Shown piece by piece: positions 1 to 8,731 of a DNA stretch of 34,035 bases. The DNA is from an uncultured Francisellaceae bacterium (GTDB lineage Bacteria; Pseudomonadota; Gammaproteobacteria; UBA6186; Azoamicaceae), in assembly GCA_903822055.1 (NCBI GenBank), contig CAIJNR010000071.1:1-34035 (forward strand), in the 5' to 3' direction. A program made the translations under genes and the position numbers. Below the pieces are notes generated by a model that was not told the origin of the DNA, ran no database searches, and saw only the letters and a program-made list of their open reading frames with translations. Position 1 is the first letter of the stretch; the number at the start of each line of letters is the position of its first letter.

Positions 1-1
1 C

Positions 2-1183
2 TTAGATCCAGCATATACTATTGGTGATTTGGCGGCAAAACTTGCACACATAAGAGATTCTTTACAGAAAGAAGGGCTTTATGGCAAAAATAAACAATTA
101 AAATTGCCCACTGATTTTACAAGAATTGCGGTGTTAAGTCCCGATGCTGCGGCTGGATTGGGGGACTTTAAACGAGAAGCAGCTCTTTTAGAATCCTGTG
201 GTTTGTGTAACTTTCACTATTATACCGCCCAATTTCAAGGAGCAGCCGCCAGTCAGGAAATTACTAGAAGCTTAAACCAAATTTTTGTACACCACCAAGA
301 GATGGATTTTGATGTAGTAGTGATTATCCGAGGAGGGGGTGCTGCAATAGATTTAGCTTGGCTAAATGATTACCAAATAGCCAAACTAATTTGTGAAAGT
401 CCAGTAGTTATATATTCTGGTATAGGACATGAGAGAGATAACACTATTATTGATGAAATAGCCGGATGTAGGTTTGATACTCCATCTAAAGTTATTGCAC
501 ATATTTTTAGGGTTATTGTTTATAACGCTGAACAAGCAACAGCTAATGCTAAAGAAATTAAAAATTTAGCACACAACATGTATCTCAACAGCTCTAATCT
601 TATTGTAGAACAATTAAATAAAAGCTTGAAAATAGCAGAACTTAGTGTCTCACAAATCACCCAAAATACTGAGCAACAATATACTAAAATATTAATAAGC
701 TCTCAAAACACCCTCAAGTTAACTAAAACTTTAATAGAGCAGCATTATATTAGAATTTTTGAGCATAACGCTTTAAATCTGAAACATATGGAAGCCAAAT
801 TGCTCGAATATATCCAAAATGTTACTAAAACTTTACCTGGATTATATAGTTCTACTGAAAAAGAACTTCAGTTGTTATGGGTAAATATCAGCTCTAACTT
901 ATATAGTGAGTATAAATCTAACAACAATACTTTAGAACAAACGTTTAGGGGATTAAAAGAGCATGCATCCCTGCAACATTATCAAACAGATCTAACTATT
1001 CAAGAATTAATAACTAACATCATTAGTCTAGGTCCTCGTGCAACCTTAGATCGAGGTTACACTATTATTCGCGATCCATTAAATAAAGTAGTGAGCTCTA
1101 AAGAACAAGCTACTAATTGCCAAAAAATGCAAATAGAGTTTTATGACGGCATTATAAAAGTAATAAATGATTATCCAATTTAG
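2..1183 (+). CDS. xseA: Exodeoxyribonuclease VII large subunit (5' end outside window)
   Basis: Large, catalytic subunit of exonuclease VII, which degrades single-stranded DNA to oligonucleotides in the cytoplasm together with XseB. The reading frame is open from base 2; the first visible residues (LDPAYTIGDLAAKLAHIRD) match the end of the N-terminal OB-fold and the linker, so the true start lies upstream and the TTG at 29 is only internal. The core shows RIAVLSPD, VVVIIRGGGAAIDL and the GIGHERDNTI segment, equivalent to the RGGG and GHE motifs of XseA. A long helical region follows, and the C-terminus has the usual PRATLDRGYTIIR box. The core is rather divergent from the E. coli form (RGGGAA in place of RGGGSLEDL). 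xseB follows after 8 bases, so the two are co-transcribed. Confidence 0.88.
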   Translation, partial: LDPAYTIGDLAAKLAHIRDSLQKEGLYGKNKQLKLPTDFTRIAVLSPDAAAGLGDFKREAALLESCGLCNFHYYTAQFQGAAASQEITRSLNQIFVHHQEMDFDVVVIIRGGGAAIDLAWLNDYQIAKLICESPVVIYSGIGHERDNTIIDEIAGCRFDTPSKVIAHIFRVIVYNAEQATANAKEIKNLAHNMYLNSSNLIVEQLNKSLKIAELSVSQITQNTEQQYTKILISSQNTLKLTKTLIEQHYIRIFEHNALNLKHMEAKLLEYIQNVTKTLPGLYSSTEKELQLLWVNISSNLYSEYKSNNNTLEQTFRGLKEHASLQHYQTDLTIQELITNIISLGPRATLDRGYTIIRDPLNKVVSSKEQATNCQKMQIEFYDGIIKVINDYPI

Positions 1184-1191
1184 GAGCTAAT

Positions 1192-1410
1192 ATGAAAGAA
1201 AAACATCAAAAATTCACCTCAAATTATGAAGAACTTAAGCAAATAGCTGAACATTTGCGGGTTCAACGAGAAGTTAATATCGATGAATTAATTCCAATGA
1301 TTGAAAAAGCAACTAAAGCTTACAAAATTTGTAAAAATCGTTTAGAAGAAGTTAAAGTAGCTTTGGAACAATATATGCCACAAGGTGCTGAAGAACAGAC
1401 AACAAGTTAA
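1192..1410 (+). CDS. xseB: Exodeoxyribonuclease VII small subunit
   Basis: 72-residue helical protein of the XseB family, which binds the coiled-coil arm of XseA and is required for exonuclease VII activity. It has the expected size and pattern: NYEELKQIAEHL near residues 10-21, then a second helix with IDELIPMIEKATKAYKICKNR. It starts 8 bases after the xseA stop and has a clear AGGAG ribosome site five bases before the ATG. In most bacteria the second helix carries SL.EFE, which is not obvious here, so it is somewhat divergent, but the position and shape support the call. Confidence 0.85.
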   Translation: MKEKHQKFTSNYEELKQIAEHLRVQREVNIDELIPMIEKATKAYKICKNRLEEVKVALEQYMPQGAEEQTTS

Positions 1411-1500
1411 CAATAAACATGTCTGCTTTACAATGAAAACTGGCAACTAGTAGATCGTTGTTGAACAACATAAAACGTTTTACAAGGAGTAATATATAAA

Positions 1501-1527
1501 ATGTACTATGCTAAAATTAAATTTTAA
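1501..1527 (+). other. Possible 8-codon leader peptide
   Basis: A strong AAGGAG (1484-1489) stands 11 bases before an ATG that opens an 8-codon ORF (MYYAKIKF). The ORF ends 37 bases before the histone-like gene. No attenuator hairpin is obvious, so this may be chance in AT-rich DNA. Confidence 0.2.
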
Positions 1528-1564
1528 TATACACTTCATTTTTTATATTATAGGAAATACTTAA

Positions 1565-1771
1565 ATGAGCATAAAAAAAACCACCAAGAAATCGGCAGCT
1601 GCTAGATCAAAAAAATCTACCCCTAAAAAGCCAACCATTAAACGTAGCCCTGTTAAAAAAATCGCTAAAAAAGTTGTTGCTAAAAAGAAAACAGCGGCAC
1701 CTAAAAAATCAGCTGCCAAATCTACCTCTCGCAGCAAAATGAAGGCTAAGCCAAGAGCCAAATCTAAATAA
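1565..1771 (+). CDS. Lysine-rich histone H1-like DNA-binding protein
   Basis: 68-residue, extremely basic protein made almost wholly of Lys, Ala, Ser, Pro, Thr and Arg, with repeated KK-AA-KS and TPKKP-like units. This is the composition of bacterial histone H1-like proteins such as Coxiella Hq1 and chlamydial Hc1/Hc2, which bind and compact the nucleoid. It is expected to act on DNA in the cytoplasm. No folded domain is visible and the protein should be disordered without DNA. The ATG follows an AGGAAA site. The gene stands alone between xseB and an unknown gene, with 154 bases of leader DNA that may hold its own promoter. The exact family cannot be fixed from composition alone. Confidence 0.75.
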   Translation: MSIKKTTKKSAAARSKKSTPKKPTIKRSPVKKIAKKVVAKKKTAAPKKSAAKSTSRSKMKAKPRAKSK

Positions 1772-1987
1772 ACTAACAATCTAATTGTAGATATTATGAT
1801 CTACAGCTCTGATGCTAAAATCAATTTATTGATAGTTTATAGAAATAGTATTAAATAGCTTTTTGCATTAGAGCTTTACTCATTAAATTAATAAAACTTT
1901 GTGATTATAGAAAAATTGATTTTTTATTAGCAACCATGTTATTTTAACTTATAGAGTAATGGTTATTATTTAAAAGCAGTTATCAAT

Positions 1988-2503
1988 ATGCAAGATTTAC
2001 AAGCTACAATTAATAAATTACAAGAATTAAGCACTCACGAGTTATATCGACTATCAAGATGGATTGATAATGAAATCAATTCGCCACAACGGATCCACGA
2101 AATTAGAAATAATTTCAAAATTGGTGATCGATTGCAATGGTTTGATGCTAAAAGTAATACATACGAACACGGGATGGTCATTAGTAAAAGACATACTCAA
2201 GTAATACTTCAGGCAAGCGATTCTGTTGTTTGGAAAATTCCATACTATGTATTAAACCCTGAAAACATTAACACTAAGTTACCAACCAACAACGCTAAAT
2301 TAACTAAAAATGATTTTAGTATCGGAGAAGCAGTTGAGTTTGATTATGACGGTGCCCCACACAACGGTACAATTATTAAGTTAAATTATAAAACCGCGAC
2401 TATTCGTGTCTCTGCATATGATGGATTATGGCGAATTCCTTATCATTGCTTAAGTAAATTAATTGATAGCAAAGCTAATTATATCGTTGGAGAATTAGAG
2501 TAA
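1988..2503 (+). CDS. Hypothetical protein with two SH3/Tudor-like repeats
   Basis: 171-residue protein of unknown function. Residues 1-40 are helical. Two similar units follow, about 44-91 and 110-156. Each begins IGD or IGE, then an aromatic (WFD/FDY), then a G-V/T-I turn, a K-T or T-V strand, and ends WKIPYYVL or WRIPYHCL. Such 45-residue beta units (GDxVxF...G.V.kln.kT..V......WrvP...L) occur in many bacterial proteins as small SH3/KOW-like barrels that bind nucleic acid or protein. The duplication within one protein is plain to see. There is no signal peptide or membrane segment, so it is probably cytoplasmic. The ribosome site is weak. It follows the histone-like gene by 216 bases with no convincing terminator between. 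Confidence 0.7.
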   Translation: MQDLQATINKLQELSTHELYRLSRWIDNEINSPQRIHEIRNNFKIGDRLQWFDAKSNTYEHGMVISKRHTQVILQASDSVVWKIPYYVLNPENINTKLPTNNAKLTKNDFSIGEAVEFDYDGAPHNGTIIKLNYKTATIRVSAYDGLWRIPYHCLSKLIDSKANYIVGELE

Positions 2504-2560
2504 CATTGGATGTACTATTTAAATAATCTAATGAAAGATCTCGTCCGTATATGCTCTCGA

Positions 2561-4159
2561 TTAAGAACTAGGCAGCAATTGGTTCTTAAATGCTTGTAGC
2601 GATTGTGCTGCTCTTGGTGATGGTGGCATTAAACAGCTTTCCGAGCCATTACTATTAAGATCACATGTGCTCTGTTCTTTAAGAAACGTATAATGTTTTA
2701 ATATTGTTGTGGCCACATTATTAGATAGAGGGTTATGTGATGTTGGATTAATTGTAGCTACTGTAACTGGACTAATGGATACCCACAGTCGGCACCAAAA
2801 AATGGATCCTCGACCAACCATGCTTCTAACGCCAAATGATTTTTTACTATGTTTAAAAGGATATTCATTATTTATATGCTTAACCAACGCACTAACCAGG
2901 CAAAGTCCAAGACCAGTACCTGCCGCCTTTTCTGGACTTAAATCATCGGTTTTATATGGTCGAAACATATAATGCAATTCACTTGTTTCGATACCCTTGC
3001 CGGTATCTTGCACTGCAAAATGCAGCAGTTTCTTCGATTCCTGTGCGATTTGTCCATGTTCAATGTCCTCTCTAATAATTAATTTTACAAAACCTTTTTC
3101 GGTAAATTTTATTGCATTAGAAATAAAATGAATTAATATGCTAGCAATTTTATTAGTTTCACCACTAAAGATAATTGAACTAGGCAAACTGGTTACATAA
3201 AGTAATGGTAGGTGTTTTTGGCTTGCATGTTTTTCAACTTTTGTAAAAACCATATCTTTAAGCATATTTAATGTAAAATCACTGTCTTTAATTACTATAT
3301 TATTTTGTGCTAATTTGTATAGTTTAGATGCATTTTTAATAGTATTTTTGAATTGCCGTATATCTTTAGTAATGTTGTCGACAGCAATATTAAGCTTCGT
3401 AATATGTAATTCTTCTGTTATAGAGTGACTTAAATTTTGTTGTAAATCTTCCAATTGTACTTTAATGAGGTCGCAGGTTTCGTTAGCTTCGCTAATAATA
3501 TGTGAGCTAAGCTCAGTCTTGTGTTGCATAAACAATGCTGCATGCTTATGGTATAGATCTAATTTATTCGTATACTTTTTACAATTTTTTATAAATATAC
3601 GCTTTTCTTTCTCTAGTTGTTCTATTTTTTGTTCATGTCTAGTAAGTTTATTATGTAATCTATACGTTATGAATTTATGCAAACCATAAGCTACGCTACC
3701 AAAACCACTATAAATAAACGTGTTTATTATAATGCTAGACGTTTTTTTATATATAGGATCTATTGTTACAAGCTCAGCATTTGGGTTGATATAATTTATT
3801 AAAGATTTGATTACATTGCTAATAAAAAAAAATAACATACTTAATACGGCTGCACCTAAGTATTCAAACAACAATTTGCAACTTCCTATAAGGTTTTTTT
3901 TATCCTTGTCACTATTATCATCGAGTTCACCAGTTAATATAAATGGGATCATCGGTTCGATTGGTGTTGAAAATTCTAATGATGCAGAAGATACAGAATT
4001 TGAAAAAGGATCATTACGATCCAACGTATTAATGTCAATTACATCGTCTAGTTCGTCATCTTCCACAAGATCTAACGTTCGGACCATAGATATGCTAGTA
4101 GGCAGCGTGGTGGAATGGGTATTATAACACAACACATCTAAATCTTGCTCATCTATCAT
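2561..4159 (-). CDS. Membrane protein with histidine-kinase ATPase domain, no clear phosphoacceptor box
   Basis: 532 residues. An acidic N-terminus (DDELDDVID) is followed by two membrane segments (about 90-120 and 135-160) with a short loop, a long coiled coil of about 150 residues, and a HATPase_c domain. The ATPase domain is well preserved: N-box FISNAIKFTEKG, G1 DTGKGI, F-box MFRPY, G2 GTGLGL, and a final GSIFW strand. The usual dimerisation/phosphoacceptor motif (SHExRTPL) is not recognisable; NLSHSITEEL sits roughly where it would be expected. No receiver domain is fused and no response regulator lies nearby. It could be a divergent sensor kinase, or an ATPase-only relative. The start has no good ribosome site. 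It lies beside a tRNA fragment that may mark an integrated element. Confidence 0.7.
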   Translation of the reverse strand: MIDEQDLDVLCYNTHSTTLPTSISMVRTLDLVEDDELDDVIDINTLDRNDPFSNSVSSASLEFSTPIEPMIPFILTGELDDNSDKDKKNLIGSCKLLFEYLGAAVLSMLFFFISNVIKSLINYINPNAELVTIDPIYKKTSSIIINTFIYSGFGSVAYGLHKFITYRLHNKLTRHEQKIEQLEKEKRIFIKNCKKYTNKLDLYHKHAALFMQHKTELSSHIISEANETCDLIKVQLEDLQQNLSHSITEELHITKLNIAVDNITKDIRQFKNTIKNASKLYKLAQNNIVIKDSDFTLNMLKDMVFTKVEKHASQKHLPLLYVTSLPSSIIFSGETNKIASILIHFISNAIKFTEKGFVKLIIREDIEHGQIAQESKKLLHFAVQDTGKGIETSELHYMFRPYKTDDLSPEKAAGTGLGLCLVSALVKHINNEYPFKHSKKSFGVRSMVGRGSIFWCRLWVSISPVTVATINPTSHNPLSNNVATTILKHYTFLKEQSTCDLNSNGSESCLMPPSPRAAQSLQAFKNQLLPSS

Positions 4160-4349
4160 AATAAATAATTATAGTCGCTGGCGCTAAATTGCATAATCAC
4201 TATTATATCCCTATATGCTCTCCGACCCAAAATCAGGCACTGTTGCAAAAACCATAATCACTGTTTTTTTGTTAGGTATAGGAATTGCTCAATCTCCTTG
4301 ACCTGAACTATTGATTTATATAGAGTACCTTTGAGTACATTAGTGTATA

Positions 4350-4406
4350 GCATGGATTCAAAATCCGTTGATGGTAAGCATGAGAGTTCAAGTCTCTCCC
4401 TCGGCA
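4350..4406 (+). pseudogene. 3' fragment of a tRNA-Leu(CAA) gene, possible attachment site
   Basis: The sequence carries the anticodon arm (stem 4352-4356 with 4364-4368, anticodon CAA at 4359-4361), a long class-II variable arm, a T arm (GAGAG / TTCAAGT / CTCTC, 4382-4398) and the 3' acceptor strand CCTCGGC plus A (4399-4406). CCA is not encoded. The matching GCCGAGG acceptor strand and the D arm are absent upstream, where unrelated AT-rich DNA begins exactly before the anticodon stem. A 3' tRNA piece broken near the anticodon is what integrase-type elements leave at one end of an integrated island. It cannot make a functional tRNA. Confidence 0.75.
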
Positions 4407-4446
4407 AATGGAAATATTATCCTTATGACAATTTTAGGAATAAAGC

Positions 4447-5364
4447 ATGAAAAATAAAATTACTATTGCTGCATTTTATAAATTTGTAAATTTGCCACAT
4501 TTTCAAGAACTACAAATAAAAATCAAAAATTTTTGTATAAATCATGAAATTAAAGGTACTATTTTACTTAGTCAAGAGGGCATTAATTCAACAATATCTG
4601 GCTTAGATCATAATATACATGCAACTTTAAATTTTTTAAAAAGCCATAAAGAATTTGCGGATCTAAGTTATAAACTTTCTTATAATGATTCTTACCCATT
4701 TATACGATTAAAAGTACGTCTTAAAAAAGAAATAGTCACCCTTGGGGTGCCAAATGTTGACCCGACAAAACAAGTTGGCGAATATATAGATCCTGCTGAT
4801 TGGAATAAATTAATTTCTGATCCAACAGTTATTAATATAGATACTCGTAATGAATATGAAGTAAAAATTGGTACTTTTAAAAATGCTATCAACCCACATA
4901 TTAATACTTTTAGGGAATTTCCAAAATTTTTCACTGATAATTATAACTACATAGATCAAAACCAAAAAATTGCCATGTATTGTACTGGTGGCATTCGTTG
5001 CGAAAAATCTACTGCCTATTTATTACAGTTAGGTTTTAAAAATGTTTACCATTTAAATGGCGGGATCTTAAATTATCTACAAAAAGTTCCAAAGCAAGAC
5101 AGTCTATGGCAAGGAGAATGCTTTTTATTTGATAATCGTATTGGAGTAGATCATAGCATTAACAAAGGATGCTACAACATGTGTCCTGGCTGTCGCCACC
5201 CAATATCACCTGAAGATCAGCAAGCTCCACAATATAAACATGGAATATATTGCCCACATTGTTTTGATTCTATTTCAGAAAAAACTATTAAGCGTGCCGA
5301 AGCACGCCTAAAGCAATTGATGTTAGCCAAAAAAAGTATTAATTTGGTACAATCAACAGGCTGA
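4447..5364 (+). CDS. trhO: tRNA uridine(34) hydroxylase (rhodanese-family TrhO/YceA)
   Basis: 305-residue member of the UPF0176 family. TrhO hydroxylates uridine 34 in the wobble position of several tRNAs to ho5U using oxygen; the modification is then extended to cmo5U. The order is typical: N-terminal UPF0176 domain (KGTILLSQEGINSTISG about 37-53), a rhodanese domain with IDTRNEYE (131-138) and the Cys loop YCTGGIRCEKS (catalytic-type Cys179, plus Cys185), and a C-terminal cysteine cluster (CxxMCPGCR, then CPHC), probably metal binding. AGGAA stands seven bases before the ATG. It ends two bases from the convergent GNAT-like gene and starts 40 bases after the tRNA fragment. Confidence 0.92.
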   Translation: MKNKITIAAFYKFVNLPHFQELQIKIKNFCINHEIKGTILLSQEGINSTISGLDHNIHATLNFLKSHKEFADLSYKLSYNDSYPFIRLKVRLKKEIVTLGVPNVDPTKQVGEYIDPADWNKLISDPTVINIDTRNEYEVKIGTFKNAINPHINTFREFPKFFTDNYNYIDQNQKIAMYCTGGIRCEKSTAYLLQLGFKNVYHLNGGILNYLQKVPKQDSLWQGECFLFDNRIGVDHSINKGCYNMCPGCRHPISPEDQQAPQYKHGIYCPHCFDSISEKTIKRAEARLKQLMLAKKSINLVQSTG

Positions 5365-5366
5365 TT

Positions 5367-6149
5367 TTATGTTATTTTCTTTTTTAGCTGGTAACGTAAT
5401 TCTGGACCATATTTAGGGTTGCTATCAACATCATAGACTTCCATTCCAATTTTAGCAGCAGCTTTCCAAGAACCAGGATTATCTGTTCTTGCTGTCATGT
5501 TAATTCCCTCAAGATCTTCGTCCTTTATTTTATACCCTAATTTTTTTAACTTATTAGCATACTGGTACATAGTAACAACCTCTGTTGTTGCAACTCCACT
5601 ATATTGTTTTGTCTCTGGTTTTTTACAACCAGTTTTTAAATCATATTCTTGTGCGATTTCTTGAGAAACTAGTGATCTGTGGCTCCAAGATGCAACTGTA
5701 TTATAATAAAACATTTCTGTATATTTTTGGTCGTAATCACTACCACCTATACCATTTAGACCTAACAAATCCCCTGTATCAGAATCACTAACAATAAAAG
5801 CACTGTATAAATATAATTTATCTTTGCGATTGCTAAATCTTGTACTTAATGTATTTACTCTCGTTGTAGTTTGTTCTAAAGATCTTATTCCACCATCTGC
5901 ATATTTTGCCCTAACCGCAGGTTGGCTATCCAACTGTTGGTTGATGGTTTCTGCATATTCAGGTTTCATAGATTCAAAATGATATGATATATCTTTATAA
6001 ACAATATCAATATACACCTTAGTATTGCTACCATTTTCATCAATGGTTATATTAGCTTCTGGCATATTAAAATCTTTTTGTGTTTCTGCATAGCTAAGGT
6101 ACTTTTGTATGATCAACTCTTTTGCATGATCTTCTTTTTGAGCAAGCAT
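5367..6149 (-). CDS. GNAT-like acetyltransferase of unknown substrate
   Basis: 260 residues from the chosen start. An in-frame ATG 15 bases upstream exists, but GGAGAG (6157-6162) is spaced seven bases from the ATG at 6149, so I prefer that one. The second half looks like a GNAT fold: a strand AFIVSDSDTGDLLGLNGIG, a helix-preceding GVATTEVVTMYQYAN (beta4-alpha3 region), and a closing TARTDNPGSWKAAAKIGME, which matches the N..S....k.GF/ME end of GNAT enzymes. The acyl-CoA pyrophosphate loop (Q/RxxGxG/A) is not clear. The N-terminal 100 residues are unrecognised. It is divergent from dotL, with about 150 bases between them, so it could be a secreted protein, but that is only position-based inference. 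Confidence 0.6.
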   Translation of the reverse strand: MLAQKEDHAKELIIQKYLSYAETQKDFNMPEANITIDENGSNTKVYIDIVYKDISYHFESMKPEYAETINQQLDSQPAVRAKYADGGIRSLEQTTTRVNTLSTRFSNRKDKLYLYSAFIVSDSDTGDLLGLNGIGGSDYDQKYTEMFYYNTVASWSHRSLVSQEIAQEYDLKTGCKKPETKQYSGVATTEVVTMYQYANKLKKLGYKIKDEDLEGINMTARTDNPGSWKAAAKIGMEVYDVDSNPKYGPELRYQLKKKIT

Positions 6150-6299
6150 AAATATTCTCTCCATTTGGTTTTATAGTTTATATTGAAAATAATGTTTTAT
6201 AAATAGTAATTAGTGGACTAATTAAATTATTTTGTTAAGATATACACATAATTTAATTAACAATTTAAAGAGTTACTAAATTATGGTAAAACATAAAGT

Positions 6300-8726
6300 A
6301 TGCAACAAACTCGCGGATTAGACGCCAGACATGAACATGCTGCTAATTTAGTTGCAAGGGACACTAGACCCCTTGGCGTAAGAGTTGCAGAATGGATTAC
6401 CAACCCATTTGTTTGCTTATCCTTTTACATTAGCTCAGCTGTTACCTGTTTTATTTACCCGTTATTTTGCGATATATTTCTGTTTTTTAATATATTATTA
6501 TTTATTTTTATTAAATCTAGACCAATTACCTTGCCGTTTAAACTACCACAATCCTCTCGCCTAAAAGACTTAAATTATTTAAATCCTGGTTCATATAAAC
6601 CAAATTTAGCTGGAGGTATTTCTTTTTTTGGTAATGAACGTAACTCTAAACAAGAATTATGGTTCACTAACGATGATTTACGTACCCATGTTTTAATTTT
6701 CGGCTCAACAGGAAGTGGTAAAACAGAAAGTTTAGTCTCGATTGCTTTTAATTCGTTAATGCATGGTAGTGGTTTTATATATGTAGATGGTAAGGGTGAT
6801 AATAGTTTATTTGCGAAAATTTTTTCCATGGTACGGCAAATGGGGCGCGAAGATGATTTATTATTAATTAATTTTATGACTGGAGCTAGAGACGTTATTG
6901 GACCGCAAGCTAATCGTCTATCTAACACCATGAATCCATTTGCTAATGGTTCATCTAGCATGTTATCCCAACTTGTGATCAGTTTAATGGATGGTGCAAG
7001 TGGCGATCAAACTGGGGATATGTGGAAAGGTCGCGCTATAAATTTTGTAGAAAGTTTAATGGTTATTTTATGTGCTATGCGCGATGCAGGACATGTTTTA
7101 TTAGATGCAAACTCCATTAGAAATTATTTTCTTATAGAAAAATTAGAATCTATAGTAATAGATTTAAAATTCCCAGTAAAAAATGATTTATATGTACCAA
7201 TAGAAAATTTTCCACAAAAAATTATTGATCCTCTTAAAAATTATTTATTTAATTTACCTGGATATAATCCTAAAAATAAATTTAATCAAACAGGAGAAGT
7301 TCGAGAACAACATGGATTTATTACCATGCAATTAACTCGAGTTTTTGGATCGTTAGCAGATACTTATGGCCATATAATTCGTACTAATTTAGCTGAAGTG
7401 GATGTAAAAGATGTAGTATTAAATCGTCGTATTTTAGTAGTTTTATTACCAGCTTTAGAAAAATCACCAGAAGAATTGGCAAATTTAGGTAAAGTAATCA
7501 TAGCATCACTTAAAGCTATGATGGCGTCAGGTCTTGGTGATAAAGTTGAAGGAAAATTTATAGATGTTATTAGCAGTAAACCAACAAATTCGTTATCTCC
7601 ATTTGTATGCATAATGGATGAATATGGTTATTATGCCGTAAAAGGTTTTGCCATAGTGGCAGCTCAAGCTAGAAGTTTAGGATTTTCAGCAATATTTGCT
7701 GGACAAGATTTGCCTGCTTTTCAAAAGGCCTCTAAAGAAGAAGCTGCTTCCATTGGTGCTAACTGCAATATAAAAATTTGTATGAAATTAGAAGATCCAC
7801 TAGACACTTGGGATTATTTTAATAAAACAGCTGGGGAAACTTACGTTACTAATGTTAGTGGTTTTCAATTAAATCCAGGCAGTGTTGCATTAAATTATCT
7901 AGACAGTAGAAGTACTTCTGTTGACAGAAGACAACGCATAGAATTATTAGATTTAAAAGAACAACGTGAAGGTGAGGCACATATTTTTTTCAAATCTAAA
8001 ATAGTACGAGCCAGTATGTTTTTTGCAAATCCAAAACCAGTTATAGAGATCCGAGTAAATCAATTCTTAAAAGTAGACAAACCAGAATCTAAACTATTAA
8101 TGGATATATCTAGCCGTATTAATAGTTTTTCTAAAATTCTTACTAAAACAATGAACCACCATCAATCTCCTCCAAATGAAGATATATCCTGCGTACAGTT
8201 AGCTTTATTAGAATCACCTGTAAAATCAAGTCAAATGGAACGTGCTATTGAGGCCATAGCTTCATTATTAGAATTACAAATTGAAAAACATTTAAATATA
8301 GATGGTCATTATGAATCTATAGATAGTAATAAAAAAATGAATGCCTTTACTAAATTACAAAATCCATCACCACATACGGTAGCATTAGTTGGTAGACACT
8401 TAGAGGCATTTTGTCAACCATTAATAAAAGCTAGTAATGTGTTAGAAACTTTTAAACAAATCGAAAATTTAAGTGGCGCAACGAATCAGCAAGCAGAAAA
8501 AATTGCGCAAAAATTATTATTAGAACTTGAAGCAACTTCTAGTTTCCTTAGTAACAACTTAGATCACGAAACTATACTAGCTAATTCACAATCTAAATTT
8601 ATGGAAAGCTTAAATGATGTTTTAATGCTCTTTAATTTAGATCCTATTTCGTCTAGTCACGACGCAGCTCATGAATCAAATGAAACTTTACCAGAATTAC
8701 CAAATTTAGATAAACCAGGAGAATAA
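6300..8726 (+). CDS. dotL: Dot/Icm type IVB secretion coupling ATPase DotL (IcmO)
   Basis: 808 residues. DotL is the VirD4/TraD-like coupling protein of the Dot/Icm system: an inner-membrane ATPase that receives effectors, with DotM, DotN, IcmS and IcmW, and feeds them to the channel. The N-terminus (RGLDARHE...RDTRPL) matches the Legionella protein. Two membrane segments lie near 35-53 and 55-72. Walker A is GSTGSGKT (135-142), Walker B ends CIMDEYGYY (437-445), and the AGQDLPAFQKAS segment follows. The C-terminal 150 residues are helical and variable, the region that in Legionella binds IcmSW. There is no strong ribosome site; a 12-codon ORF at 6283-6321 overlaps the start. It converges with aspS, five bases away, and the usual partners dotM and dotK are not adjacent. 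Confidence 0.93.
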   Translation: MQQTRGLDARHEHAANLVARDTRPLGVRVAEWITNPFVCLSFYISSAVTCFIYPLFCDIFLFFNILLFIFIKSRPITLPFKLPQSSRLKDLNYLNPGSYKPNLAGGISFFGNERNSKQELWFTNDDLRTHVLIFGSTGSGKTESLVSIAFNSLMHGSGFIYVDGKGDNSLFAKIFSMVRQMGREDDLLLINFMTGARDVIGPQANRLSNTMNPFANGSSSMLSQLVISLMDGASGDQTGDMWKGRAINFVESLMVILCAMRDAGHVLLDANSIRNYFLIEKLESIVIDLKFPVKNDLYVPIENFPQKIIDPLKNYLFNLPGYNPKNKFNQTGEVREQHGFITMQLTRVFGSLADTYGHIIRTNLAEVDVKDVVLNRRILVVLLPALEKSPEELANLGKVIIASLKAMMASGLGDKVEGKFIDVISSKPTNSLSPFVCIMDEYGYYAVKGFAIVAAQARSLGFSAIFAGQDLPAFQKASKEEAASIGANCNIKICMKLEDPLDTWDYFNKTAGETYVTNVSGFQLNPGSVALNYLDSRSTSVDRRQRIELLDLKEQREGEAHIFFKSKIVRASMFFANPKPVIEIRVNQFLKVDKPESKLLMDISSRINSFSKILTKTMNHHQSPPNEDISCVQLALLESPVKSSQMERAIEAIASLLELQIEKHLNIDGHYESIDSNKKMNAFTKLQNPSPHTVALVGRHLEAFCQPLIKASNVLETFKQIENLSGATNQQAEKIAQKLLLELEATSSFLSNNLDHETILANSQSKFMESLNDVLMLFNLDPISSSHDAAHESNETLPELPNLDKPGE

Positions 8727-8731
8727 CAGCG

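Noticed and set aside
1561-1779. 72-codon minus-strand ORF
   Set aside because: Antisense of the Lys/Ala-rich histone-like gene, whose repeats keep the reverse frame open.
1787-1804. Terminator after the histone-like gene
   Set aside because: GTAGAT...ATCTAC pairs, but the stem is six bases with no GC core and no T run.
4300-4406. Complete tRNA-Leu gene
   Set aside because: The 5' acceptor strand and D arm could not be found upstream; only the 3' part is present.
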